64,000 bases of DNA from Haemaphysalis longicornis. Its lineage: Eukaryota > Arthropoda > Arachnida > Ixodida > Ixodidae. The position numbers and the translations under genes are program-made. This document shows positions 11,130 to 20,538 of the stretch, piece after piece. Under the pieces are notes generated by a model, which was not told the origin of the DNA, did no database searches, and saw only the letters and a list, made by a program, of their open reading frames with translations. The stretch lies in contig JABSTR010000962.1 of NCBI GenBank assembly GCA_013339765.2, forward strand, positions 917,001-981,000, given 5' to 3'. Positions within the stretch are counted from its first letter, which is position 1. Each line of letters begins with the position of its first letter.

Positions 11130-11330
11130 TCATCATCATCATCATCACCATCATCATCACCAGCCTATCTACGCCTACTGCAGGCCAAATGCCTCTCCCA
11201 TTAATCTCCAATTACCCCGGTCCTGTGCTAACTGCGACCAATTTATCCCCGCAAACTTCTTCATCTCATCTACCCATCTAACCTTCTGCCGCCCTCTGCC
11301 CGCTTGCCTTTTCTAGGGATCATTAATCAT
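11130..11330 (-). mobile_element. RTE-like LINE 3' end
   Basis: Read on the minus strand, this repeats the 3' end of the element at 2147-2655 (grcagaaggttagatggg, gcagttagcacaggaccg) and finishes with a (GATGAT)n tail, seen on the plus strand as (ATC)n at 11131-11158. Only about 170 bp of coding-derived sequence remain, so it is a heavily 5'-truncated copy. Confidence 0.85.
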
Positions 11331-11970
11331 TAGGGAGTGTAATCATTACCAATTCATTTCCATTCAACCCCCAAATTTTGGAGCGTATTTGCTAAAATTC
11401 CTGATGTACCCCTCATTACCACCTTGAAATACACAAATTTTAACGCGTTAGAGTTTAGAAGGTCGCGATACCATCTGATAAAATAAACTGAGCATTGCTT
11501 AGTGCATTTGTATATTTAACCAGAAAAAAACCGAATTTCGGAATCGTTTTAGAAAAAAAAGCATTTCTGCACGATTACCGGTTTGAAAAATAGCACCCGG
11601 TTTTTAAGCCCCTATTAAAAAATATATATAAAACCCGAAAACGAACCCTATGTGTACCCACTACGTTTTTCGTTCAAAGCACAACTGATGCATGCGACGA
11701 CCTACAGGCGGTTGCATGTCGTCAGCCGAATCTCATTCTTCCTAATGTATTAGTCAGACGGACGTTTCTGAATTTTGAATATTCAAGTTCCCCTACGTTA
11801 ATGTAGAAGTTGAACTAGTACTCGTATTTGTAATTCCGGAGTTCAAAAGAAAGCGGTTCAATCTTTCCCGCGGGGTCATATTTCATAGAGGTAACTGTTA
11901 GGACTACAGTACCGTTCGGTCCTTTGTCTAAAACTCTCCGGTGTCCGCGAATGCGTTTTTTTTTTACCGA
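11331..11970. other. no recognised gene
   Basis: AT-rich sequence with several A and T runs. No domain, TIR or RNA gene recognised. Confidence 0.4.
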
Positions 11971-11971
11971 T

Positions 11972-11980
11972 AAAAAAAAA
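11972..11980 (-). terminator. RNA polymerase III terminator of tRNA-Ala
   Basis: Nine A on the plus strand are nine T on the minus strand, starting 9 nt after the tRNA 3' end. A run of four or more T is the usual Pol III stop signal. Confidence 0.8.
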
Positions 11981-11988
11981 GACACGTG

Positions 11989-12060
11989 TGGAGGTGCCGG
12001 GGTTCGAACCCGGGGCCTTTCACATGCGAAGCGAACGCTCTACCACTGAGCTACACCCCC
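11989..12060 (-). tRNA. tRNA-Ala (anticodon CGC)
   Basis: The minus strand folds into a full cloverleaf of 72 nt. The acceptor stem is GGGGGTG/CACCTCC with one G-T pair; the D arm is GCTC/GAGC; the anticodon stem is TTCGC/GTGAA with loop TTCGCAT, so the anticodon is CGC; the T arm is CCGGG-TTCGAAC-CCCGG; the discriminator base is A. The internal A box (TAGCTCAGTGG) and B box (GGTTCGAACCC) are intact and a T9 terminator follows. There is no intron. CGC reads GCG alanine codons. Unlike the SINE heads elsewhere in the window it has no SINE body, and no base in it looks decayed, so it is probably a functional gene. Confidence 0.93.
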
Positions 12061-12285
12061 GGGCACGCTAACGCACGTCCAATAGCCATATTCATTTATG
12101 GAAAACATTTCAGCGGAAACTACATCCTTTGGGTTTTTTTCAAAAAAAAAAAATGAATTGATTCATACGCTGAATCACCATTGCGCATTTTGTTGTTGCT
12201 TGTAAGCAAAGACATTCAAACTGGAACGAAGCTCAGTTTCTTCAATCGGTATCATTCCTAAAGAGACCATATAAAAAAAACGCCC

Positions 12286-12322
<37 letters not shown>

Positions 12323-13204
12323 GGACGGTATAAAGTCCAAATTATTGCGCGACTGGAGGCTCTGTACGCTCACCTCAAGGTTAATTAGGAGACAACAGCG
12401 CAGCTGGGACACGGACTGAAAGGAAGAGATATAGACACACACGAGCGCTGGGACCAACAGCTTATTGAAAGAAATACACACACATATGTATATATATGCA
12501 CAGTAACCACTCTATCTACTTGTTTATCAGCGGCGCATGCGCAGGAAGTTTAATTCCTTCTTAGGTAGTGCAATGAATGGTGAGCTGACGCAAGCCAGTC
12601 CAGTGCTGGGCTGGAAACCAATTGGGCGCGTTTCGTTTGGGTGCGTTTTTAACATCTTCCGGTCTACTGAACGTAAACTTTTTGCAACGAAGTGGAATTT
12701 TATAGACAACGCCTTCTACGCAATAAACATAGGCCATTCTGTGCTTCGTGCCGCAGCTTTTTCCCCGTATTGCCTCTGAGTCGCTCAATCGGCGCAGTTT
12801 CAAAAGCTTGTTTGGAGCAGAAAACACGACTCTCACGTCTCAGGTCTAGGTGCTGTCTGAGGACTAGGTGCTGTTTCATCAGGTTAGGATAAAACAAATA
12901 TCTCCGCTATACGTTATGCGTGTTTACAATAACTGGGCCAACAGATGTTTCTTGTCAACTTTAACCGGCGAATTCATAATAGCAGAAGTCTGCTGTCATT
13001 CGGGGAATCAACTTCCGCAAACACAGCTGCAGCTTTTCTGAATCGACTTATAGCCCGCCTGTTTTCGGTTCCGGTAGAAATACTCGGCATTATAATACCA
13101 GTGAGTGCTATGGAATGCAGACTATGAATATAAATTACGGGCCAAGAAGGGGGTTAAGCTCAAGGAATATGGGGGGTCGGCACGGAAGATCCTTCTGTGA
13201 CAAC
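12061..13204. other. no recognised gene; poly-T run
   Basis: Includes a 34-base T run at 12287-12320, then about 600 bp with overlapping ORFs on both strands (12527-12897) that match nothing I know. A repeat origin is possible but unproven. Confidence 0.4.
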
Positions 13205-13216
13205 AACCAGTTGCTC

Positions 13217-13285
13217 GTGATGATGATGATGATGGTGGTGGTAGTGATGAGGAGGAGGAGGAGTATGATGATGATGATGATGATA
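13217..13285. repeat. (GATGAT)n / (GAGGAG)n simple repeat
   Basis: Runs of GAT and GAG trinucleotides. It resembles RTE tails elsewhere in the window, but no RTE body is attached. Confidence 0.8.
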
Positions 13286-13778
13286 TGTTCATGATTGTTA
13301 TACCTGCGCTGGTTGACTTTATTAGCGCCCTTGCACACACGGAAATGTGGGGCGATCGCACGGAGCAGTATAGTTTACAAGAAAAATTCCTCGCATTCCC
13401 CGAGGGGAAGAATGTGAAAGTGCGAATGCACGAGTTGAATTTGCGCGGTTCGGTAATGTTCGCGAAAGGGAGATCACACACACACACACACACAACTACA
13501 AAGAAAGAAAGATGCATTTATTCACAGACACCTATTTGTGTTGTCGTTGTACATGATTGCTAGAGCGGATCTCAGCTTTGAAATTTCGTGTCAGTACTCC
13601 TTTAAGCGGGTGCATTAGCCCTTCTCACGCCCGATTCCTGGCCAATCCCCCACGTGGGTATGCTATGCGGATATCGCCGGTGCACGCAGGTTCAGGGTCG
13701 CTTAAGAAGTGCATTCGCACTTAATACACATCGAGTTTCTGTTGGCTTCGTAACATCTCATTTGTGAATTCAAACTTT

Positions 13779-14002
13779 GGGGTTTAACACGCCTAAGCTG
13801 CAAAGGAGCTATGAGGCACTCGTGGTGGAGCGCTCCGGATTAATTTCGACCAGCTGCGGATCTTTACCATGCGCGCAGATATTGGACGCACGGGCGTTTT
13901 TCGTTTTGTTTTCGCCTCCCTCAAAAAATACCTGCTACGGCCGGGAATCGAACCCGAGTCCTTGGGCTCAGCAGCACAACGCTTTACCCACCGACCCACC
14001 AT
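13779..14002 (-). mobile_element. tRNA-derived SINE, family S1, copy 1
   Basis: On the minus strand: a tRNA-like head with A-box region (tcggtgggtaaagcg) and B box gggttcgattcccgg (rc of 13941-13955), then the body caaaaacgcccgtgcg, ttaatccggagc and tccac.acg, ending ttaaacccc. The same body occurs at 38005-38215 (+) and 49388-49665 (-). MITE member B lies just beyond its 5' end. The head implies Pol III transcription; the family name is not asserted (Ruka-type tick SINEs are a candidate). Confidence 0.85.
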
Positions 14003-14015
14003 GGTGAGTTTGACT

Positions 14016-14178
14016 TAGCGTCACGAAATAAGCTACGCTTATGAGTACCGCCACTTCGTGCACCCGGAAGCGTCTGGGGGCGATTTTGTTTCTGGCTTGC
14101 AGTGTTGCCATCTCGCCCAACGAAACCGCCGCCGGTTGTGACGGGCAGAGTGCGACCGGCCGCTCTAGCGTCCGCGCA

Positions 14179-14247
<69 letters not shown>

Positions 14248-14380
14248 CAGAAATAAAATGGCTGCTCCCACATGTAAACAGATATCACGGGGTGCCGACC
14301 GAGCAATGACAATCCTGGCGGCCCATAACAATGAGAGAAAAGAGCGCCGATACTCTAAAAGCCTTTATTCAGTGACGCTA
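14016..14380 (-). mobile_element. TAGCGTCAC-family MITE, member B (365 bp)
   Basis: The ends are TAGCGTCACGAAATAAGC and, inverted, TAGCGTCACTGAATAAA. The flanks GTTTGACT (14008-14015) and GTTTGTCT (14381-14388) are an 8-bp target duplication with one mismatch. It aligns along its length with member A (for example cttgcagt.ttgccatctc, aaaatggctgc.ccca). The difference in length is mainly a (GA)n expansion at 14181-14245, which in member A is only a short GA run. Confidence 0.9.
14181..14245. repeat. (GA)n microsatellite inside MITE member B
   Basis: About 65 bp of GA. The same place in member A (about 10160-10176) holds a short GA run, so the array expanded after the copies diverged. Confidence 0.95.
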
Positions 14381-14388
14381 GTTTGTCT

Positions 14389-15068
14389 CACTTGTGACCT
14401 TAATTGCATTTTTTTGTCATAAAATCGCTAACTGCACAAAAAATGGGCGTCCGTCTTTGTCGAGGCACGAGGCGCTGCGCTTGCAACAGCGGTTTTTTAG
14501 GGGCTTGGCCTGCTGAAACCCTGCAAGAATGGAAGTCACGCAAAGACAGGCTGCTCACTACGAGCTCTGCTATCTCGTCACAATACGTACAGCCGGAGAG
14601 GGCGCGCGCACGCCTGTTTGAGAGAAAAATAACACCGCAGTTTTCTTCTTTAGCCGGTGCTGGGCATGCCGCGGGTCGTTCACTCATGGAGGGACGCGCG
14701 TCGTCCTTGCGATTAGCCCACTTTCAGCCTCCAAGACGCCGCTCACTTTCTCCCTCGACGAGCGCCGCCCGCAAAGAGCGAACCTGAGCACGCAGCAAAC
14801 CGCCGACAACTTGGACAACCGGGTGCTCCGAAAGATGGACGGTGCGCCCTGTGCGGTGCACTACAACGTCGCTGACGGAACTCCTCGCCACATTCCCTTA
14901 CCCAGTCACGTGGATCAAAATCTCGCCAGGTGTTGTAGAACAAGGTAGCTTGCGGGTATAAAACGCGGGTCATTCCGTTTCCAGTGAATGGGATTTTTTT
15001 TTTATTTCAACAGCTGAGCTCTTTAGCAAATCGTTTGGTGTCCGCAGTTTAAAAATACAATAACATAC
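14389..15068. other. no recognised gene
   Basis: Moderately CpG-rich around 14660-14900. No ORF resembles a known family and no start-plus-donor arrangement stands out. Confidence 0.4.
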
Positions 15069-15312
15069 CGAGCGCTCGTGCGTGCGTGCCCCGCGGCGAC
15101 CACCCAGCGTCCCCTGCGCACGTTCGTCAAGCCAAGCATACCCTATCAGGACGATTGCCCGAGATGGGGGAAAAAAAAAGAAAAACTCCAGTGTTCGCCG
15201 TTGTCATGGCAACACTTTATCGGAACGAGAAGACACGTCATAGCGTACGCCCCTCCAAGGTGACGTCAGATGATTTTCACTTCCAAAATAAATGAAGGAA
15301 GCTCACACTTGA
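15069..15312 (+). repeat. dispersed repeat X, copy 1
   Basis: Shares gcggcgaccaccc, gcgtcccc.gcgcacgtt, catggcaacac, ggaacgagaa, cctccaaggtga and gaaggaagctcacactt in order with 39304-39595. Element class unknown; no TIR or tRNA head seen. Confidence 0.75.
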
Positions 15313-15396
15313 AGCAATAATGGTGGAGTAAAGGTCGTTGCGGCAGCGAAGAAAAAGCAAATGGGTGCAATCGTGGACGTAAACCGTAGTGGTGTT

Positions 15397-15430
15397 CTTG
15401 AAGGTAGCGTACAGCTTCGCTACCTTCAAG
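15397..15430. repeat. perfect 13-bp stem hairpin
   Basis: cttgaaggtagcg (15397-15409), 8-base loop, cgctaccttcaag (15418-15430). Stands alone between repeats; function unknown. Confidence 0.8.
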
Positions 15431-15825
15431 TCTTACGCGTTAGCGTGAGCTTTCTTCATTTTTTTTCTTGTTTACATATGAAAGATCTTCGTAAACATCG
15501 TATTGATCATGCTCCGAATATATCTACACTGTATGCATATGCCATGTAAGCCGCGCCATGCATCGGTTACTGGGCCTCAGTCAAGTTGTCTTCTGCTAAC
15601 TTTGGGCCCATGAATCCATCTAGATATTTTTTCTAATGAATAAATGGACTGAATTGAATTGAGACGCTGAAAATCCTGTATCGGCTGTATAATGTAGCTT
15701 AAGAACTATTTTGCATTTCCTCAGTGGAGGTCAAAATGTTAAGGTTTATGCAAACTAGGGTAGCAGATATTGCAGGCATAAAAACATGAATCACTCGTTT
15801 CAAGAGGCTGGGAATACAGTTTTTC

Positions 15826-16580
15826 AAGTGCAGAGCACTCTATGGGCTCGCCTTGTCGTCTTAGCTCGCTAACGGTCGATGCGACTGCCGGAATAAGGCG
15901 GCGCAGCGAGATAACGGACCCAAGTAGAGCCTTCTGTACCGGGGTCAGGGAGTCACGCTGGGGATTTGAAAAACCACGCGGTTTAAATAGTCATAACCGT
16001 CGGAACCTGGTGAACTGCTGGCGCTTGTCATACAACTCCCCGTTGTTTAGCGCCAAGAAAACTTCAGGTACATTTCAGGCAAAATCTGTGTATGTAACCG
16101 GCAGCTTCCACGATCATTCAGTAAGTAACGCTCGTTGGGTTGGTTTTTACGATAGTAAGGGAAAAAAGCGGCCGCGCAAGAAAAGAATGGCGCGTTCGAA
16201 ATGCCACAGAAAGGCTCCAGCCACGCAAGAAAAAAAAATGGCGTGTTCGAAATGCCGCTGAAAGGTTCCAGCCCCACCAGACAAAAAAATGGCGCGTTCG
16301 AAATGCCGCGAAAGGGCTCCAGCCGCGTAAGAACAAAAAATTACGCGTTCGAAATGACGTAAAACAGCTCCGGCATGCGAAATTAAATCAAGCATAAAAA
16401 GAACAGACTCCCGCTGGCGCATTTTCAGGCAGGGGACGCGCGAGCACTGCGAAGGCGGAAAATTTCGAAGGTATTGGGTGGCAGCAGTGAGCGGATAACG
16501 GCGCTGCAGCCCATTATGGCGAATCAGTGCTTTGCACTTCCGACAGCTTTCACATTGAGTGGAACGGCTTTAATTTTTTG
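15826..16580 (+). repeat. dispersed repeat R1, copy 2, with internal tandem array
   Basis: Paralogous to 4314-5046 over its whole length, including aaggcggcgcagcg, accccgttgtttagcgc-type and ttcacattgagtggaacggc blocks. The internal array (about 16165-16380) has four units of about 50 bp, with cores like gcgttcgaaatgccgc, the same unit as in copy 1 but with different A-rich spacers. Minus-strand ORFs rich in Phe, Arg and His only translate the array. Confidence 0.75.
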
Positions 16581-18858
16581 TTTGTGCCTCTACCAGGGCC
16601 TCTGCGGCCAGTAATGACGTGTCGTGAGTATGCTGGAAGCTGGACAGAAACAAAGCTAGCCTTCGTCGAGATTAATCTAGCTGGCGCGCTTCAATTCTAG
16701 AGCTTTGTATACTGGATGCGTGTTTGCGAGCCATAGGAATGGGATGTCTGCTGTTTGTTACGTTTCGCCGGCGAGTACACGGAAGCACCGAACGGGTCAG
16801 AGCGAATTCTCGACTATGCTGCAAGCTCAGCTCTAGAGATTTGCATATGCAATGAAAGGCTTAACCTGGTCGGCTTAGAAGTTTTCTCGTGAAACTGGAC
16901 GGTATAAAGTTTTTGAGTTTTGTGTTAATATCAGGGCTTTTGGATATGTATATTTGGATTTCTTTAGGCATTTATTTGCTGACGTGGTATTGGCGGGAAG
17001 TATAAAAACAGCCTCCTTCCCCCCGATCGGGTAAAAATATTGCCCCAATTTCAAGCAGGAATGCATCTCCTGATGAGATAACTTCGACGTGGGCTCTCAA
17101 GAACTTTGTATGAACTGTGACATTTTGAAGCCATGCGTTTAAAGTGATGCATATAAAAATAAAGAAAACTCTGCCATTCCGCTCTGAGCGATCTTTTTTT
17201 TTTTTTCTTTGAAATCGGGGCTTCAACCTCGCGAAAAATAATTTAACCGTCAGCGTTCTTTTAACAGACTTAACGCACAAACGTTTAACCGCGCAGCATT
17301 ACGCACGCAGCAAATGCTTGGCATGTTTTAGGGAGTTTGGACGTCGCAATACGCGCCTGTTGTGCATAACACGACCTTTACGGTCACCAAACCCTCCGAC
17401 CCTCCCCGTTATGAAAAAATTCAAAATGAACTTGGCAGCTTTCAGAAAATTTTTGCTGCATGCGAAAGTGGTAGCGCGAAAAATGATGAAAAAATCGCCC
17501 CTGCCTTAAAATTTAACGATCAGCCAATGAAAACGCGATACGAAGAAAGGGCGAAGAAAAAAGACGTCGTTGCTCTCACAGCTAGTTAATTTCTTTTTAA
17601 TATACTCGAACTTTGGTTGCCCACGTGGGGCAAATCTAGTAAAAAAGGCGCCATCATCGAAACAGTGGTGGGATACGACTGGTGATAATACAGAGGCATA
17701 CTACGTACGACCAGAGTCCTTGCTTTTCTGGTCACGAAACTCCGCCCGAAGGTTGATATAGGGACAAAATCTCTCGCTAGCGGCGCCACCCGTCGTAGGG
17801 GGGCCACAAGCCGCCGCCAGTACTGGGCGTGTATGCGCACTACTGCCGACGTTTCGACGCGATTATGTGCGTGCTGTGTTCTTCCTGTTACCTATTCTTA
17901 AACGCCTCTGACCGCATCAATTCCACCAAATAAATAAGTCGATACGGGATAAAGTGTCGACGACGAATGAGAGCTGTTTTCTTTGGAACGCACGCGCAGT
18001 TTGCTTGGGAGTGCGGGCCTACCTTATAAACAGCAGCGCATTTAAAGTGTTCTCACACCGAGTGATAACGATTGCGTTAATAATTACCTCATAGCCCAAA
18101 TATATGCGTACTTAAGATGCCTCGAAGCGGTACGTCCTAGCTCGCAAGTGTTGAAAGACGATGCTAATGCTCCATGCTCCCGATGCGAGCAGCTGCTGCT
18201 AGGTCTACTCGACGACGTGTTTATATTTTGTGCCTGGCCGAAGGGCGATTATGTTAAAGCGGTAGGTGAGCTTTCTATTCTGGTAGTGCCACATATAGGG
18301 GAAGGAAGGTGAACGGAATAAGACACGACTGGCTAGTACAGGAGCAATCACCATTGGTTTATTATATCCTGCTCGCCTCTCGCGCGCTGCTACCCAAGTA
18401 TTCAAATGAAGTGAATGGTACAGCCAGAAGTTTTATTCCAGACGTTTCAATTGAGTTTACACCCAAATGCGCAGTAGTTTTGACACACGTTTATGAGCGC
18501 CGATCGCTTTCTTGACGCGGGGACTTTCGATAGCCTGGTTATAGCAGCCGAGCGCTTTCGCGACCGCTCTAAACACGAGTTTCACGTGCCTAACATTTGA
18601 TTGTTCACTTTATTCCACGCAATGTACGCGGGACACCCGCCGCTTGACGTTTCCTTGTGTTTAGTGTTTATAGCATTATTAATTACCAGCCGACAACCCA
18701 GGATTTCCTCGGGAAGGGAAGTACAGCAGCTTAATATGGAAGTTCCTTTTGATGCCAGTGCTGGCTGCTCGGCCGCCTTTGCCACTACCGAGGCACCACA
18801 TGATACATTTTTTTTTTTGGTGCTGGGGGGGAAGGAGGAGGGAGGGCGCGGTTATCAT
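16581..18858. other. mostly unrecognised; one unassigned ORF
   Basis: 2.3 kb without recognised repeats. ORF 17362-17589 (75 codons, ending VVALTAS) has a coding-like charged composition but resembles no family I know. G- and T-runs lie near 18811-18831. Confidence 0.4.
17362..17589 (+). CDS. unassigned short ORF, possible coding remnant
   Basis: 75 codons with segments KPSDPPRYEKIQNELGSFQK and ALKFNDQPMKTRYEERAKKK, hydrophilic, highly charged and probably helical. It has no signal peptide, no membrane segment and no motif I can name. No clear promoter or splice acceptor is seen. It may be an old transposon or exon fragment, or chance; listed because its composition is less random than its neighbours. 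Confidence 0.2.
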   Translation: MHNTTFTVTKPSDPPRYEKIQNELGSFQKIFAACESGSAKNDEKIAPALKFNDQPMKTRYEERAKKKDVVALTAS

Positions 18859-19290
18859 TTAAAGCATGCAATAAATCTTAAATTTGGTGCTAATGATACG
18901 CCGCTTAGACAATTCGCGCCACCTCTTCGCTAGTTGCCTCTGAATCGCTGGCCGGGAACGCGGTTTCGGCTTTGTCAGGTAGGCCGGGAGCCCATCAAAA
19001 ATCGTTGGGACGGCATCCGTCCGAAGCCTCGGTCTCTCTCGCTGAAGCGACACGACCACCCCGTTCACGATGTGCTCGTCGGTTCTTACAACGTCGCTAG
19101 CACCAAAATGCTTTTCGCGAACCCGAACGTTCTTGCTTTCGAAGTTGAAACCGCCAGCTTCCAACCGCGGTATAGCTCTCTTCCATTTCTCTCGAAGTTC
19201 GGCGCTACTTGGGAAACAGAAGAGCGACGCCTTTTCCTTGTTGCTTCGGTATCCGGAGCTGCAGCCCGTCACACAGCATGTCTTAGGCAT
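18859..19290 (-). CDS. THAP-domain protein (one zinc ligand replaced)
   Basis: 143 codons from ATG to stop. Residues 1 to about 98 form a THAP-type zinc-finger domain: MPKTCCVTGC at the start (C5/C6 and C10), F-P at 26-27, the conserved Trp at 36 (REKWKRAIPR), HF at 61-62, and AVPTIF at 93-98, the usual end of the domain. THAP proteins bind DNA through C2CH zinc coordination. The usual Cys before x-x-H-F is Arg58 here (VRVREKHF, codon CGC, one transition from TGC), so zinc binding is probably impaired. The rest (99-143) is basic and short. It could be a decayed THAP gene, a first exon, or part of a P-type transposon; no transposase core follows. An allele or sequencing error at codon 58 is possible. 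Confidence 0.75.
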   Translation of the reverse strand: MPKTCCVTGCSSGYRSNKEKASLFCFPSSAELREKWKRAIPRLEAGGFNFESKNVRVREKHFGASDVVRTDEHIVNGVVVSLQRERPRLRTDAVPTIFDGLPAYLTKPKPRSRPAIQRQLAKRWRELSKRRIISTKFKIYCML

Positions 19291-20087
19291 TGTGCATTCG
19301 AAATTTCATGCCGCCCACCTTGAACGCGGTGCACTGGCAAATGAAGTTCGCGTGACGCTAATGCAGAAACTTTGGTGGAAGGAATACCGCGAGCTGCCTC
19401 GACACAACGCCTTCGGGCAGCCGCCGCTGCGAGTGCGTTCCGCCGGGCGCAGCGGGGCGATGGCCCCCCTAGGACAGCTTGCGCCGCGTAGCGGCCGTTC
19501 TTGGCACCATATCAAACTCTCCCATAGAGTGACGTAGAAGTTTCGTGACCAGAACGGTATTAAGAGACGTACGACGAATATGGAGACCGCTGCATCAGCA
19601 TGCTGTCGATAGCTCTCGAGAAACGAGAATTTGCATTTTTAAACGATAACCTTGTTTCGCCGTGGCGGTGGTTACCGCTGCTTGTGACTGCGTAGGCGTT
19701 TCGTTGGTGGTGTAATTCGTATTATAACCTTGCGTCACGTGGGTAAACTAGATCAGGAGAATTAGATGTACGTTTAAAAAAAATAACTAGTTGTTTAGTG
19801 CAGCACGTCTCGCTTTTTCCTCTTTTTTTTCGTCTGTCGTCTTCTACCCCTTCAAGGGACCCTGCAAACTCTTTTCAAATTTTTTTTTTCTAAATCCCTA
19901 ATGCTTTCAGAACGTAGTCAACAAATACAACCAATACTTGTAATAGGGGTCGCAAAGTACCTCAGCCAGAAATTTTCGCTCTATGCCAGTCAGACAACTT
20001 AGAAACTTGCTCCAAAGATGTTTCCCTCTTTCCCGGTCTTGGCGTTCTTTGGGGTCTCGAATTAAGTCATTACAGTGTTGTGGCGGT
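19291..20087. other. no recognised gene
   Basis: CpG-rich near 19300-19520, which could be an upstream region for the minus-strand THAP ORF; then AT-rich with T runs. Nothing else recognised. Confidence 0.35.
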
Positions 20088-20538
20088 TAGCGTCACTAGA
20101 TAAGGTTACAGAGTATCGTCACTCTTTTCTCGTATTGTCCCGTGCCGCCGCCGTGATCATTGGTCAGTTCGCATCGCGTGACACTTGTTTCCACTGCGAC
20201 GGTTCATGAGCGCTGCCATTTTGTTTCTTGTGCATTTTCAGTCGGTAAACTGTGGAAGACTTAGCTTGTCCTCCCTGCTCTGCGGCTGCGCGCGACTAAC
20301 GTTGTTCCGATCACGAATCAAAGATAACGCGTGTAGCAGCATTTCAGCAGCTGAAGTGCGTACGAAGATGCCGTTTTGCTATCATCTTCAGCAGTGTTGC
20401 TAACAAACGCCCTGGTAGAAGTTAGCGGCGAGGCCGTAGAAGGGGCAATCGCGCAACGCTGATAACCACCAAAATGGCCGCCGTTGCTGGCTTGTGTGCC
20501 TGGGTGCCACTACTCTTATACCTTATCTAGTGACACTA
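20088..20538 (+). mobile_element. TAGCGTCAC-family DNA element, member C (451 bp)
   Basis: The ends are TAGCGTCACTAGATAAGGT and, inverted, TAGTGTCACTAGATAAGGT. The flanks GTGGCGGT and GTGGCGCC agree in 6 of 8 bases. After the terminus come agagtatcg.cactct and a subterminal block (cattggtca, gtgaca.ttgttt, gcgctgccattttgtttc) shared with A and D. At 20368 an ATG opens MPFCYHLQQCC then a stop, at a place comparable to the THAP-like start of member D. Confidence 0.8.
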
